Made by a program: the position numbers and the translations under genes. From Streptomyces coelicoflavus (GTDB lineage: Bacteria; Actinomycetota; Actinomycetes; Streptomycetales; Streptomycetaceae): a stretch of DNA of 64,000 nucleotides. The stretch lies in assembly GCF_003112555.1 (NCBI RefSeq), contig NZ_BEWB01000013.1, positions 124,001 to 188,000 of the forward strand, read 5' to 3'. Shown piece after piece: positions 25,900 through 34,550 of this stretch; the first letter of the stretch is position 1, and every line of letters begins with the position of its first letter. Under the pieces are notes generated by a model that did not search any database, was not told where the DNA came from, and saw nothing but the letters and a program-made list of their open reading frames with translations.

Positions 25900-27171
25900 A
25901 TGCGGTGGATCCACGCCGCCGGTAGGGGCCTCCTCGTCCTCCTCGTCGTCCTGACCGGGTACGCCGCCTCCGGCGCCCGCGCGCAGGTGGGTGCCGCGAG
26001 CGGCCGGGGCCCGCTCACCCTGGCCACCGCCGGCGACCTCACCGGCTACCTCGGCCCGCTCCTCGAGGGCTGGAACCGCGCCCACCCCGGCGAACGGGTC
26101 ACCCTCGTCGAACTGCCCGACTCCGCCGACGAGACCCGCGCGCAGATGGCCACCGACCTGCGCGACGGCGGCCGGCACCGCTTCGACGTCCTCAACATCG
26201 ACGTCAACTGGACCTCCGAGTTCGCCGCCGCCGGCTGGATACGCCCGCTGCCCCGCGACCGCTTCCCGCTCGGCACCTTCCTGCCGCCCGTCGTCGGCAC
26301 CGCGACCTACGACGGCCGGCTCTACGCCGTCCCGTACGTCACCAACGCCGGCCTCCTCCTGTACCGCAAGGACGTCCTCGCCGCGGAGGGCGTGCCGCCG
26401 CCGCGCACCTGGGCGGAGCTGGAGCGGTACGCCGAGACCATCGCCCCGAAGCACGGACTGGACGGCTACGCGGGCCAGTTCCTGCCCTACGAGGGCCTGA
26501 CCGTGAACGCCGCCGAGTCCGTCTACTCGGCCGGCGGCAGCATCCTCGGCGACGAGGGCGAACGCGTCACCGTCAACTCGGCGGCGGCCCGCGAGGGCAT
26601 CGGATTCCTGGCACGCGGAGTGCGCGAGGGCTGGATACCGAAGGCGGCGCTGGCCTACAAGGAGGAGGAGTCCAAGCAGGCCTTCCAGGACGGCCGCCTG
26701 CTCTTCCTGCGCAACTGGCCCTACGCCTACGTCAGCGCCTCCGCCCCGGACTCCGCGGTCGCCGGGAAGGTCGGCGCCGTACCGCTGCCCGGCCCCGACG
26801 GCCCCGGCACCAGCGTCCTCGGCGGCTCCAACCTGGCCGTCGGCACCCACGCCCGGCACCCCGACTCGGCCGCGCGCCTCATCGCGTACCTCACCAGCGA
26901 GCGCGTCCAGCGCCAGGTCCTCACCCGGGGCGCGCTGCCGCCCGTACGGGCCGACCTGTACGAGGACCCCGCGCTGATCGAGGCGTTCCCCTACCTGCCG
27001 ACGCTGCGCGCGAGCGTGCTCGCCGCCGCCCCGCGGCCCAAGAGCCCGCGCTACGACCAGGTCAGCCTGGCCGTGCAGGCGGTCGTGCACGACGCGATGA
27101 CCGGGCGGCAGACGCCCGAGGCGGCGGTGCGACGGCTGGCCCGGGAGCTGGCCGACATCTCGCGGCACTGA
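25900..27171 (+). CDS. Extracellular solute-binding protein family 1 (sugar type)
   Basis: Binding protein of an ABC sugar importer, 423 residues. It has a signal peptide (GRGLLVLLVVLTGYAASGARAQ) without lipobox cysteine, unlike most Gram-positive binding proteins, so it may be released or held by its hydrophobic segment. The MalE-like fold is visible in DVLNIDVNWTSEFAAAGWIRPL, AVPYVTNAGLLLYRKDVL and GGSNLAVGTHARHPDSAARLIAYL. The ATG at 25900 follows GGGAGGA. No permease genes directly follow; the nearest set is the complete uptake cluster beginning at 29030, so it either shares those permeases or serves another pair. Confidence 0.9.
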   Translation: MRWIHAAGRGLLVLLVVLTGYAASGARAQVGAASGRGPLTLATAGDLTGYLGPLLEGWNRAHPGERVTLVELPDSADETRAQMATDLRDGGRHRFDVLNIDVNWTSEFAAAGWIRPLPRDRFPLGTFLPPVVGTATYDGRLYAVPYVTNAGLLLYRKDVLAAEGVPPPRTWAELERYAETIAPKHGLDGYAGQFLPYEGLTVNAAESVYSAGGSILGDEGERVTVNSAAAREGIGFLARGVREGWIPKAALAYKEEESKQAFQDGRLLFLRNWPYAYVSASAPDSAVAGKVGAVPLPGPDGPGTSVLGGSNLAVGTHARHPDSAARLIAYLTSERVQRQVLTRGALPPVRADLYEDPALIEAFPYLPTLRASVLAAAPRPKSPRYDQVSLAVQAVVHDAMTGRQTPEAAVRRLARELADISRH

Positions 27172-27190
27172 AACCCCAAGCCTAGTTACG

Positions 27191-27199
27191 TGTTAGGTA
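27191..27199 (-). promoter_or_regulatory. Second copy of the TACCTAACA element
   Basis: Reads TGTTAGGTA on the plus strand, inside a GTTAC-N7-GTAAC inverted repeat, 20 bp after the binding-protein gene and upstream of the GH13 gene. Confidence 0.5.
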
Positions 27200-27283
27200 A
27201 CGCCGACGTCTCATCTCTGCCTTCAGTGCGGTGAAAAGTCCGCATATAAATCCCCAACTGTTCAGTAGCTTCTGTTCTGTTCG

Positions 27284-27314
27284 TTGACACCTTCGCGACA
27301 CCGCTACCTAACAT
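27284..27314 (+). promoter_or_regulatory. Probable GH13 promoter with overlapping TACCTAACA element
   Basis: TTGACA (27284-27289) and TAACAT (27309-27314), spacer 19, form a plausible promoter 43 bp before the GTG start in an unusually AT-rich stretch. The -10 is part of TACCTAACA (27305-27313), the third copy of the shared element, so a bound regulator would block it. Confidence 0.55.
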
Positions 27315-27356
27315 GCATGCACAACAGCGACGGCTCTCGACAGACAGGTCCTCGGG

Positions 27357-28982
27357 GTGAACAGGCACCACTGGTGGCGTGACGCGGTGATCTACCAGGT
27401 CTACGTCCGCAGCTTCCTCGACAGCACCGGCGACGGCGTCGGTGATCTCGCCGGCGTCCGGTCCGGACTGCCCTACCTGCGCAAACTCGGCGTGGACGGG
27501 ATCTGGCTGAGCCCCTTCTACCCCTCGCCCCAGCACGACCACGGCTACGACGTCGCCGACTACCGGGGAGTCGACCCGCTCTTCGGCGACCTCGACGAGT
27601 TCGACGCGCTGGTCGCCGCGGCCCGGCGCCTCGGCATCCGGGTCCTGCTCGACATCGTCCCCAACCACTGCTCCAGCGAGCACCCGTGGTTCCGCGAGGC
27701 GCTCGCGTCCCCGCCCGGCAGCCCGGCCCGCGCCCGCTTCCACTTCGCCGACGGCCGCGGTCCGGACGGCGACGAGCCGCCCAACAACTGGCACGCCATG
27801 TTCGGCGGCCCCGCCTGGACCCGGGTGACCGAGCCCGACGGCCGCCCCGGCCAGTGGTACCTGCACATGTTCACGCCCGAGCAGCCGGACTGGAACTGGC
27901 GCACCCCCGAGGTCGCCGCCGAGTTCGACCGGATACTCCGCTTCTGGCTGGACCGGGGCGCCGACGGCTTCCGCATCGACGTCGCCGCCGGCCTCTACAA
28001 GCACCCCGAACTGCCCGACTCCCCGGACCCGGAGGCCGACGCCCGCACCCGCGACTCGGTCAACCCGCTCGCCTGGAACCAGCCCGAGGTGCACGACGTG
28101 TGGCGGCACTGGCGCGCGGTCTGCGAGGAGTACACCGCCCGCGACGGCCGCGAACGCCTCCTCGTCGGCGAGGTGTCGGTCCCCAGCGCCCGCGAACACG
28201 CCCGCTACGTCCGCCCCGACGAACTCCACCAGGCCTTCTTCTTCGACCTCCTCGGCGCCCCCTGGGACCCCGACGCCTTCCGCAAGGTCATCTCCGAGGC
28301 CATGCAGGACATCGCCGGCACCGGCTCCACGGTCACCTGGGTCCTCAACAACCACGACCAGGTCCGCACCGTCACCCGCTACGGCGAACCCGCCACCGAC
28401 GGCAGCGGACTCGGCACCGCCCGCGCCCGCGCCGCCGCCCTCCTGATGCTGGCGCTGCCCGGAGCCGCCTACATCTACCAGGGCGAGGAACTGGGCCTGC
28501 CCGAGGTCGTCGACCTGCCCGACGACGCGCTCACCGACCCGATCTTCCACCGCACCGGCAGCCGTGCCCGCGTCCGCGACGGCTGCCGGGTGCCGCTGCC
28601 CTGGTCGGGCCAGGCGTCCCCGTTCGGCTTCACCGCGGGCGACGGGAGTGCCAAGCCCTGGCTGCCGCAGCCCGAGTACTTCGCCGAGTACGCCACCGAC
28701 CGCGCCCTCGCCGACACCCGCTCCTTCTGGCACCTCTACCGCGACGGCCTGCAACTCCGCTCGGAACTGCCGCAGCTGGGCGAGGGCACCCTGCGCTGGC
28801 TCGACACCCCGCCCGGCGTCCTGGCCTTCGTCCGCGGCGACGGCCTGGTCTGCGCCGTCAACTTCGGCACCGCCCCCACGCCCGCCCCCGTGCCGGGAGC
28901 CCCGCTGCTCGCCAGCGACGGCCCCTGCCCGCCCGGCGTCCTGCCCGGCTCCACCGCCGCCTGGTGGATCGCCGACCTCTGA
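27357..28982 (+). CDS. Alpha-glucosidase, glycoside hydrolase family 13
   Basis: Cytoplasmic GH13 enzyme of 541 residues, oligo-1,6-glucosidase/alpha-glucosidase type, acting on imported alpha-glucosides. The start YQVYVRSFLDSTGDGVGDL, region I (DIVPNHCSSEHPW), nucleophile D208 (GFRIDVA), acid E272 (LLVGEV) and D334 (NNHDQ) are intact, and IYQGEELGLPEV follows. There is no signal peptide. The start is GTG at 27357 with only a weak Shine-Dalgarno (AGGTCCTCGGGG). The downstream binding protein and permeases are only 47 bp away, so it is the intracellular hydrolase of the same uptake system. Exact linkage preference cannot be read from sequence. Confidence 0.92.
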   Translation: MNRHHWWRDAVIYQVYVRSFLDSTGDGVGDLAGVRSGLPYLRKLGVDGIWLSPFYPSPQHDHGYDVADYRGVDPLFGDLDEFDALVAAARRLGIRVLLDIVPNHCSSEHPWFREALASPPGSPARARFHFADGRGPDGDEPPNNWHAMFGGPAWTRVTEPDGRPGQWYLHMFTPEQPDWNWRTPEVAAEFDRILRFWLDRGADGFRIDVAAGLYKHPELPDSPDPEADARTRDSVNPLAWNQPEVHDVWRHWRAVCEEYTARDGRERLLVGEVSVPSAREHARYVRPDELHQAFFFDLLGAPWDPDAFRKVISEAMQDIAGTGSTVTWVLNNHDQVRTVTRYGEPATDGSGLGTARARAAALLMLALPGAAYIYQGEELGLPEVVDLPDDALTDPIFHRTGSRARVRDGCRVPLPWSGQASPFGFTAGDGSAKPWLPQPEYFAEYATDRALADTRSFWHLYRDGLQLRSELPQLGEGTLRWLDTPPGVLAFVRGDGLVCAVNFGTAPTPAPVPGAPLLASDGPCPPGVLPGSTAAWWIADL

Positions 28983-29029
28983 CCTCGCCTCCGACCTTTT
29001 CCTGCCCGACCCTCGAAGGGACATCAACG

Positions 29030-30361
29030 ATGATGCGACGACACAGCACCACCCTGCTCACCGGCTGCACCGCCCTCGCCCTCGCCCTCGGCGCCACCGC
29101 CTGCGGCGGCTCCGGACCCGTCACCGCGGGCGGCGGCGACAAGGCGCTCGACGGACAGTCCGTCACCGTGGCCGGCGTCTGGTCCGGCACCGAGCAGGAG
29201 AACTTCCAGAAGGTGCTGGACGCCTTCACCGAGAAGACCGGCGCCAAGACCTCCTTCGTCTCCACCGGCGACAACGTCTCCACCGTCGTCGGCAGCAAGA
29301 TCGAGGGCGGCAACGCCCCCGACGTCGTGATGGTCCCGCAGGTCGGCGTGCTGGGGCAGTTCGCCGGCAACGGCTGGCTGAAGCCGCTGTCCAAGACGGC
29401 CCGGAAGTCCGTCGGCACCAACTTCGCCGACGTCTGGCAGACGTACGGGACCGTCGACGGCACCCTCTACGGCCTCTACTTCAAGGCCGCCCACAAGTCG
29501 ACCGTCTGGTACAGCCCCGAGGCCCTCACGCAGGCCGGGGTCGAGCCGCCGAAGACGTACGACGAGATGCTGAAGGCCGGGCAGACCGTCTCCGACTCCG
29601 GGCTCGCCGCCTTCTCGGTCGCCGGGCAGGACGGCTGGACACTGACCGACTGGTTCGAGAACGTCTACCTCTCCCAGGCCGGACCCGAGAAGTACGACGC
29701 CCTCGCCGCCCACGAACTGAAGTGGACCGACGCCAGTGTGGTCGAGGCGCTCACCACCCTCGGCAAGCTCTTCAAGGACAAGCAGCTCGTCGCGGGCGGT
29801 CAGAAGGGCGCCCTGAACACCGACTTCCCGGGCTCGGTGGAGAAGGTCTTCGGCCCGAAGCCCGAGGCCGGCATGGTCTACGAGGGGGACTTCGTCGCCG
29901 GGGTCGCCAAGGACCAGTTCGGCAAGGAGATCGGCAAGGACGCGAACTTCTTCCCGTTCCCCGCGGTCGGCGGCGGCGAGGCACCCGTGGTCAGCGGCGG
30001 CGACGCGGCCGTCGTCCTCAAGGACGGCAAGAACTCCAAGGCCGGCATGGCGCTCCTGGAGTACCTCGCGACGCCCGAGGCCGCGGCCGTGTGGGCGGAG
30101 GCGGGCGGCTTCCTCTCCCCGAACAAGAACCTCGACCCCGCCTCCTACGGCGACGACGTCACCCGGGCCACCGCCGAGTCCCTCGTCGGCGCCGGGAACT
30201 CGGTCCGCTTCGACATGTCCGACCAGGCACCCGCGGCCTTCGGCGGCACCAAGGGCACCGGCGAGTGGAAGATCCTCCAGGACTTCCTGCGCGACCCCTC
30301 CGACCCGAAGGCGACCGCGGCCGCACTGGAGACCGCGGCGGCCAAGGCCTACAAGGGCTGA
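29030..30361 (+). CDS. Sugar ABC transporter substrate-binding lipoprotein (alpha-glucoside type)
   Basis: Lipid-anchored sugar-binding protein of 443 residues. The signal peptide ends in a lipobox (LGATAC, then GGSG), and the MalE/AglE-like core shows VAGVWSGTEQENFQKVLDAF, NAPDVVMVPQVGVLGQF, GLYFKAAHKSTVWYS and the C-terminal GGFLSPNK. The ATG at 29030 (an adjacent ATG is at 29033) follows GAAGGG by nine bases. Together with the two permeases downstream it forms an importer; no dedicated ATPase gene is present here, so it must borrow the shared ATPase (MsiK in Streptomyces) encoded elsewhere. Confidence 0.93.
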   Translation: MMRRHSTTLLTGCTALALALGATACGGSGPVTAGGGDKALDGQSVTVAGVWSGTEQENFQKVLDAFTEKTGAKTSFVSTGDNVSTVVGSKIEGGNAPDVVMVPQVGVLGQFAGNGWLKPLSKTARKSVGTNFADVWQTYGTVDGTLYGLYFKAAHKSTVWYSPEALTQAGVEPPKTYDEMLKAGQTVSDSGLAAFSVAGQDGWTLTDWFENVYLSQAGPEKYDALAAHELKWTDASVVEALTTLGKLFKDKQLVAGGQKGALNTDFPGSVEKVFGPKPEAGMVYEGDFVAGVAKDQFGKEIGKDANFFPFPAVGGGEAPVVSGGDAAVVLKDGKNSKAGMALLEYLATPEAAAVWAEAGGFLSPNKNLDPASYGDDVTRATAESLVGAGNSVRFDMSDQAPAAFGGTKGTGEWKILQDFLRDPSDPKATAAALETAAAKAYKG

Positions 30362-30374
30362 GGGCCGACCGGTC

Positions 30375-31739
30375 ATGACCTCCACCCTGGTGAAAGAGGC
30401 GAGCCCGCCCGCCGCTCCCGGCCCGGCGCCCCTGCGGCGCCCCCGGCGGCGCCGGGCGGCCGTCGCCCTGCTCTTCGTCCTGCCCGCGCTGCTCCTGCTG
30501 GGCGCCCTCGTCGTCTACCCCGTGCTCTTCTCCGTCGGCCGCAGCCTCTTCGACGCCTCCGGCACGCGCTTCGTGGGCGGCGAGAACTACACCGAGATGT
30601 TCCGCGACCCGGCCACCCTCAAGGCCGTCCGCAACACGGCGATCTGGGTCGTCGTCGCGCCCACCCTGCTGACCGGCCTCGGCCTGATCCTCGCCGTCCT
30701 GGTGGAGAAGGTCCGCTGGGCCACCGCCTTCAAACTGCTCCTCTTCATGCCGATGGCGGTCTCCTTCCTCGCCGCCGGCATCATCTTCCGGCTCGCCTAC
30801 GACCACGACCCGGACAAGGGCGTCCTCAACGCCGCCGTGACCGGCGTGCACGACGCCTTCGCCGGTACGTCGAGCTACCCGGGCGCCCGGGCACGCGAGG
30901 GCCAGGAGGGCGGTCTGGTCAAGGGGGCCGACGGCTCGTACCGGACCGGTGCGGGCGTGTCGCCCGGCGACACGGTGGCCCTCGGCCTGGTCGGCGTGGC
31001 ACCCGACGACCTGCCGTCCGGCGCGGAGCCCGCGTACGGGGCGGCGGGGCGCGGGGCCGCCGGCGACGAGGTGCGCGGCGTCGTCTACCTGGACTTCACA
31101 CCCGGCGGGGGAGGGGAGCAGGGCCGGGTCGACCGGCGGGAGAGCGGGCTGCCCGGGATGACGGTCGAGGCGGTGCGCGACGGCCGTACGGTCGCCACCA
31201 CGACCACCTCCGACGACGGCGCCTTCCGGTTCGAAGGGCTGGACCCGGACTCCTACACGGTGAAGCTCCCCGCCTCGAACTTCGCCCCGCCCTACGAAGG
31301 CGTCTCCTGGCTCGGACCCGCTCTCGTCACGCCCGCCATCATCGGGGCGTACCTGTGGATCTGGACCGGGTTCGCGATGGTGCTGATCGGCGCCGGGCTC
31401 TCCTCGCTGCCGCGCGACGCGCTGGAGGCGGCGCGGATGGACGGCGCCAACGAGTGGCAGATCTTCCGGCGGATCACCGTGCCGCTGCTGGCACCCGTGC
31501 TCACGGTCGTCTTCATCACCCTCGTGATCAACGTGATGAAGGTCTTCGACCTCGTCTACATCATCGCGCCCGGACCCGTGCAGGAGGACGCGACGGTGCT
31601 CGCGACGCAGATGTGGCTGGTGTCGTTCGGCGGCGGCAACAACCAGGGCCTCGGCAGCGCGCTGGGTGTACTGCTCCTGCTGCTCGTCGTCCCGGCCATG
31701 GTCTTCAACGTCCGCCGCTTCAAGAGGAGTCAGCGATGA
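30375..31739 (+). CDS. Sugar ABC permease (MalF/AglF type) with inserted extracellular domain
   Basis: Membrane subunit of the alpha-glucoside importer, 454 residues, against about 300-330 for usual MalF-like subunits. Helices LLFVLPALLLLGALVVYPVL, AIWVVVAPTLLTGLGLILAV and LLLFMPMAVSFLAAGIIFRL come first, then an insertion of roughly 150 residues (about 155-310), then the remaining helices with the ATPase-coupling EAA loop (LEAARMDGANEWQIF). The insertion ends in GMTVEAVRDGRTVATTTTSDDGAFRFEGLDPDSY-type sequence, a carboxypeptidase-regulatory/CNA-B-like beta-sandwich on the outer face. The ATG lies 14 bp after the binding-protein stop. Confidence 0.92.
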   Translation: MTSTLVKEASPPAAPGPAPLRRPRRRRAAVALLFVLPALLLLGALVVYPVLFSVGRSLFDASGTRFVGGENYTEMFRDPATLKAVRNTAIWVVVAPTLLTGLGLILAVLVEKVRWATAFKLLLFMPMAVSFLAAGIIFRLAYDHDPDKGVLNAAVTGVHDAFAGTSSYPGARAREGQEGGLVKGADGSYRTGAGVSPGDTVALGLVGVAPDDLPSGAEPAYGAAGRGAAGDEVRGVVYLDFTPGGGGEQGRVDRRESGLPGMTVEAVRDGRTVATTTTSDDGAFRFEGLDPDSYTVKLPASNFAPPYEGVSWLGPALVTPAIIGAYLWIWTGFAMVLIGAGLSSLPRDALEAARMDGANEWQIFRRITVPLLAPVLTVVFITLVINVMKVFDLVYIIAPGPVQEDATVLATQMWLVSFGGGNNQGLGSALGVLLLLLVVPAMVFNVRRFKRSQR

Positions 31740-31751
31740 GGAGTCAGCGAT
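31724..31751 (+). repeat. 14-bp tandem duplication at the permease junction
   Basis: GAGGAGTCAGCGAT is repeated twice in tandem at the end of the first permease gene, duplicating both the ribosome-binding site and the start ATG. The first copy encodes only MRSQR before a stop; the second gives the real permease start at 31750. Confidence 0.85.
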
Positions 31752-32589
31752 GAACGCCGTCCGGCGGTATCTGGGCAACGGGGTCGTCCAGGCCTTCCTC
31801 GTGCTCATCGGGCTGGTGTGGATGACACCCCTGGCCGGGCTGTTCGTGTCCTCGCTGCGCTCGTCCGAGGACACGGCGAAGGGCGGCTGGTGGACGGCCC
31901 TGGCGAGCCCGGGGCAGCTCTCCTTCGACAACTACTCGGCGCTGCTCGGCAACTCCGGCATCACCCAGGCCTTCTGGAACACGGTGCTGATCTCCGTACC
32001 GACGACCGTGCTCGTCGTGGTCGTCGGGGCGCTCGCCGGGTACGCCTTCGCCTGGCTGGACTTCCCGGGGCGCGAGACGGTCTTCCTGGTCGTCGTGGCG
32101 CTGCTGGTGGTGCCCGTGCAGATCGGACTGCTGCCGGTCGCCAAGCTCTTCGGACAGCTGGGCCTGTTCGGCACCATCCCGGGCGTCGTGCTCTTCCACG
32201 TCGCCTACGGGCTGCCGTTCGCGGTGTTCCTGCTGCGGAACTACTTCGCCGAGATGCCCAAGGAGATGCTGGAGGCCGCGCGCATGGACGGCGGCAACGA
32301 GTGGCGGATCTTCACACGGCTGGTGCTGCCGGTCGGCAAGCCGGCCATCGCCAGCCTCGCCATCTTCCAGTTCCTGTGGGTGTGGAACGACATGCTGGTC
32401 GCGCTGCTCTTCGCGGACAGTTCGTCGCAGCCGCTGACGGTGGAGCTCCAGTCGCAGATCCGCCAGTTCGGCAGCAACATCGACGTGCTGGCGCCGGGGG
32501 CGTTCCTGTCCCTGGTGGTGCCGGTGGTGGTGTTCTTCGCGTTCCAGCGGCACTTCGTGCAGGGGGTCATGGCGGGGTCCGTGAAGTGA
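31750..32589 (+). CDS. Sugar ABC permease (MalG/AglG type)
   Basis: Second membrane subunit of the importer, 279 residues. Six hydrophobic helices surround the EAA loop (LEAARMDGGNEWRIFTRLVLP). The first helix is VVQAFLVLIGLVWMTPLAGLF and the last LSLVVPVVVFFAFQRHFVQG, which carries the conserved C-terminus of MalG-type subunits. The ATG at 31750 is the second of two identical start regions created by a 14-bp tandem duplication and follows GAGGAG by seven bases. It ends the cluster. Confidence 0.93.
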   Translation: MNAVRRYLGNGVVQAFLVLIGLVWMTPLAGLFVSSLRSSEDTAKGGWWTALASPGQLSFDNYSALLGNSGITQAFWNTVLISVPTTVLVVVVGALAGYAFAWLDFPGRETVFLVVVALLVVPVQIGLLPVAKLFGQLGLFGTIPGVVLFHVAYGLPFAVFLLRNYFAEMPKEMLEAARMDGGNEWRIFTRLVLPVGKPAIASLAIFQFLWVWNDMLVALLFADSSSQPLTVELQSQIRQFGSNIDVLAPGAFLSLVVPVVVFFAFQRHFVQGVMAGSVK

Positions 32590-32646
32590 CGGGCGGGCTG
32601 GGGCGGGGAGGGTTTTCGCCCCCGCCGCCCCTTCCCGTTCCCGTCC

Positions 32647-32716
32647 CTGGGGGCTGCGCCCCCAGACCCACGCTTCGGCCCTGAACGGGCCTCGTCCTCA
32701 AACGCCGGACGGGCTG
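32647..32716. repeat. Streptomyces-type dispersed intergenic repeat / bidirectional terminator
   Basis: A hairpin CTGGGGGC-TGC-GCCCCCAG (32647-32665) is followed by GGCCC-TGAAC-GGGCC (32677-32691) and CTCAAACGCCGGACGGGCTG. This arrangement is one I recognise as a frequently repeated intergenic sequence of Streptomyces chromosomes. It sits between two converging genes, where it would end both transcripts. Confidence 0.7.
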
Positions 32717-32718
32717 AA

Positions 32719-33504
32719 TCAGGCCGACGCCGGCGGGTACAGCGACCTCGGCAGCTGCGAAGCCGCCGCCGAGTCCAGGAGCCACAGGGTGCGGGCGCGG
32801 CCCCGGGCGCCCGCTGCCGGGGCCTGGATCTCGCCCGTGCCCGACAGGGCCATCGCCACCGCGTTCGCCTTGTCCTCGCCCGCCGCGAGCAGCCACACCT
32901 CTCGGGCGGCGCGGATCGCGGGCAGGGTCAGGGAGATGCGGATGGGCGGCGGCTTGGGGGAGCCGTGGACGCCGATCACCGTGCGCTCCGTCTCCCGGAC
33001 GCCCGGGTGCTCCGGGAAGAGCGACGCCACATGGGTGTCCGGGCCGACGCCGAGGAGCAGGACGTCGAAGGACGGGACCGCGGCGTGGTTCTCGGGGACG
33101 GAGGCCGAGGCCAGTTCCTGCGCGTAGGCCGCCGCTGCCGCCTCCACGTCCGAGCCGTAGGGGCCGTCGGACGGTGCCATCGCGTGCACCCGCTTCGGGT
33201 CCAGCGGCACCGCGTCGAGGAGCGCCTCGTGCGCCTGGGTGACGTTGCGCTCCGGGTCGCCCTCCGGCAGGAAGCGCTCGTCGCCCCACCACAGGTCGAG
33301 GCGGCCCCAGTCGATCGCGTCCCGGGCCGGGGAGCCGGCCAGCGCCGCGAGCAGGCCGTTGCCGTTGCGGCCGCCGGTGAGGACCACGGACGCGCTGCCC
33401 CGGGAGGCCTGCGCGTCCACGATCTTCGTGATCAGGCGGGCCGCCGCGGCCTCGGCCATCAGCTCCTTGTCGCGGTGCACGACCAGCTGCGGGGTGTCGC
33501 TCAT
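32719..33504 (-). CDS. pgl: 6-phosphogluconolactonase
   Basis: Hydrolyses 6-phosphogluconolactone in the oxidative pentose phosphate pathway; 261 residues of the DevB/Pgl family related to glucosamine-6-phosphate isomerases. Motifs are VVLTGGRNGNGLLAAL, LWWGDERFLPEGDPERN and DVLLLGVGPDTHVASLFPEHP. In the second motif, His in GPDTHVAS is the catalytic position. The ATG overlaps the opcA stop as ATGA and follows GAGGAAGG. It is the last gene of the tkt-tal-zwf-opcA-pgl operon. Confidence 0.95.
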   Translation of the reverse strand: MSDTPQLVVHRDKELMAEAAAARLITKIVDAQASRGSASVVLTGGRNGNGLLAALAGSPARDAIDWGRLDLWWGDERFLPEGDPERNVTQAHEALLDAVPLDPKRVHAMAPSDGPYGSDVEAAAAAYAQELASASVPENHAAVPSFDVLLLGVGPDTHVASLFPEHPGVRETERTVIGVHGSPKPPPIRISLTLPAIRAAREVWLLAAGEDKANAVAMALSGTGEIQAPAAGARGRARTLWLLDSAAASQLPRSLYPPASA

Positions 33505-34550
33505 TTCGCCGCCGCCTTCCTCACCGGTGTCTTCTCCTGCGCCGCGTCCTTCGCGGGAGCCTTCGCGACCGCTTCCACGGGAGCGGCGACGGCGCCTTCC
33601 CCGTTGCGGGCGTCCCCTTTGGCCGGCGCGGTCAGCCGGTCCACGCCGTAGCGCAGCGCCGAGGCGTAGGTGTCGTCCGGGTCCAGGCGGCGCAGCTCCT
33701 CCGCGATCAGCTCGGCCGTCTCGCGGCGCTTGAGGGCGACCGCGCGGGCCGGCTGGCCCTGGATGGAGAGGTTCGCCAGCGCACCGTCGGCCCGGTCCAG
33801 GACGACCGGACCGCAGTCGGTGTCCATGCGGACCGCGGTGAGACCCGGGCCGCTCGACACCGTGCGCCGCACCGGCACGTCCAGCCGGTCCGCGAGCCAC
33901 ATCGCGAGCAGCTCGCAGCTGGGGTTGTACTCCTCGCCCTCCACCTCGACCGCCTGCACCTGGCAGTCGACCTGGTCGAGGGCCGCCGCCAGCATCGAAC
34001 GCCAGGGTGTGATGCGGGTCCACGACAGGTCCGTGTCGCCCGGCGCGTAGGCGTCGGCGCGGGCCACCAGCTCCCGTATCGGCTCCTCGCAGGCGTAGGT
34101 GTCGGTGACCCGGCGCTGGGCGAGCGCGCCCAGCGGATCCTTCGCCGGGTCCAGCGGCGCGTTCACCGGCCACCAGACGACGACCGGCGCGTCCGGCAGC
34201 AGCAGCGGCAGGACCACCGACTGGGCGTGGTCGACGACGTCGCCGTACAGCCGCAGCACGATCGTCTCGCCGGTGCCCGCGTCGGCACCGAGGCGGACCT
34301 CGGCGTCCAGCCGGGACTTGGTGCGGTCCCGGGGGGAGCGCGAGACGCGCTTGATGACGACGAGCGTGCGCGAGGGATGCTCGTGCGCGGCGTCGCTCGC
34401 GGCCTTCAGCGCGTCGTAGGCGTTCTCCTCGTCGGTGACGATGACCAGGGTGAGCACCATGCCGATGGCCGGGGTGCCGATCGCCCGGCGGCCCAGCACC
34501 AGCGCCTTGTTGATCTTGCTGGCCGTGGTGTCCGTGAGGTCTGTCTTCAT
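33501..34550 (-). CDS. opcA: OpcA, glucose-6-phosphate dehydrogenase assembly protein
   Basis: Protein required for activity of glucose-6-phosphate dehydrogenase in actinobacteria and cyanobacteria, 349 residues. Family sequence VLTLVIVTDEENAYDAL, RVSRSPRDRTKSRLDAEVR, VVVWWPVNAP and GVDRLTAPAK are present. The C-terminal 45 residues are an Ala/Lys/Pro-rich tail. It is overlapped at both ends by zwf and pgl (ATGA), so the dehydrogenase, its activator and the lactonase are made together. Confidence 0.95.
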   Translation of the reverse strand: MKTDLTDTTASKINKALVLGRRAIGTPAIGMVLTLVIVTDEENAYDALKAASDAAHEHPSRTLVVIKRVSRSPRDRTKSRLDAEVRLGADAGTGETIVLRLYGDVVDHAQSVVLPLLLPDAPVVVWWPVNAPLDPAKDPLGALAQRRVTDTYACEEPIRELVARADAYAPGDTDLSWTRITPWRSMLAAALDQVDCQVQAVEVEGEEYNPSCELLAMWLADRLDVPVRRTVSSGPGLTAVRMDTDCGPVVLDRADGALANLSIQGQPARAVALKRRETAELIAEELRRLDPDDTYASALRYGVDRLTAPAKGDARNGEGAVAAPVEAVAKAPAKDAAQEKTPVRKAAAK

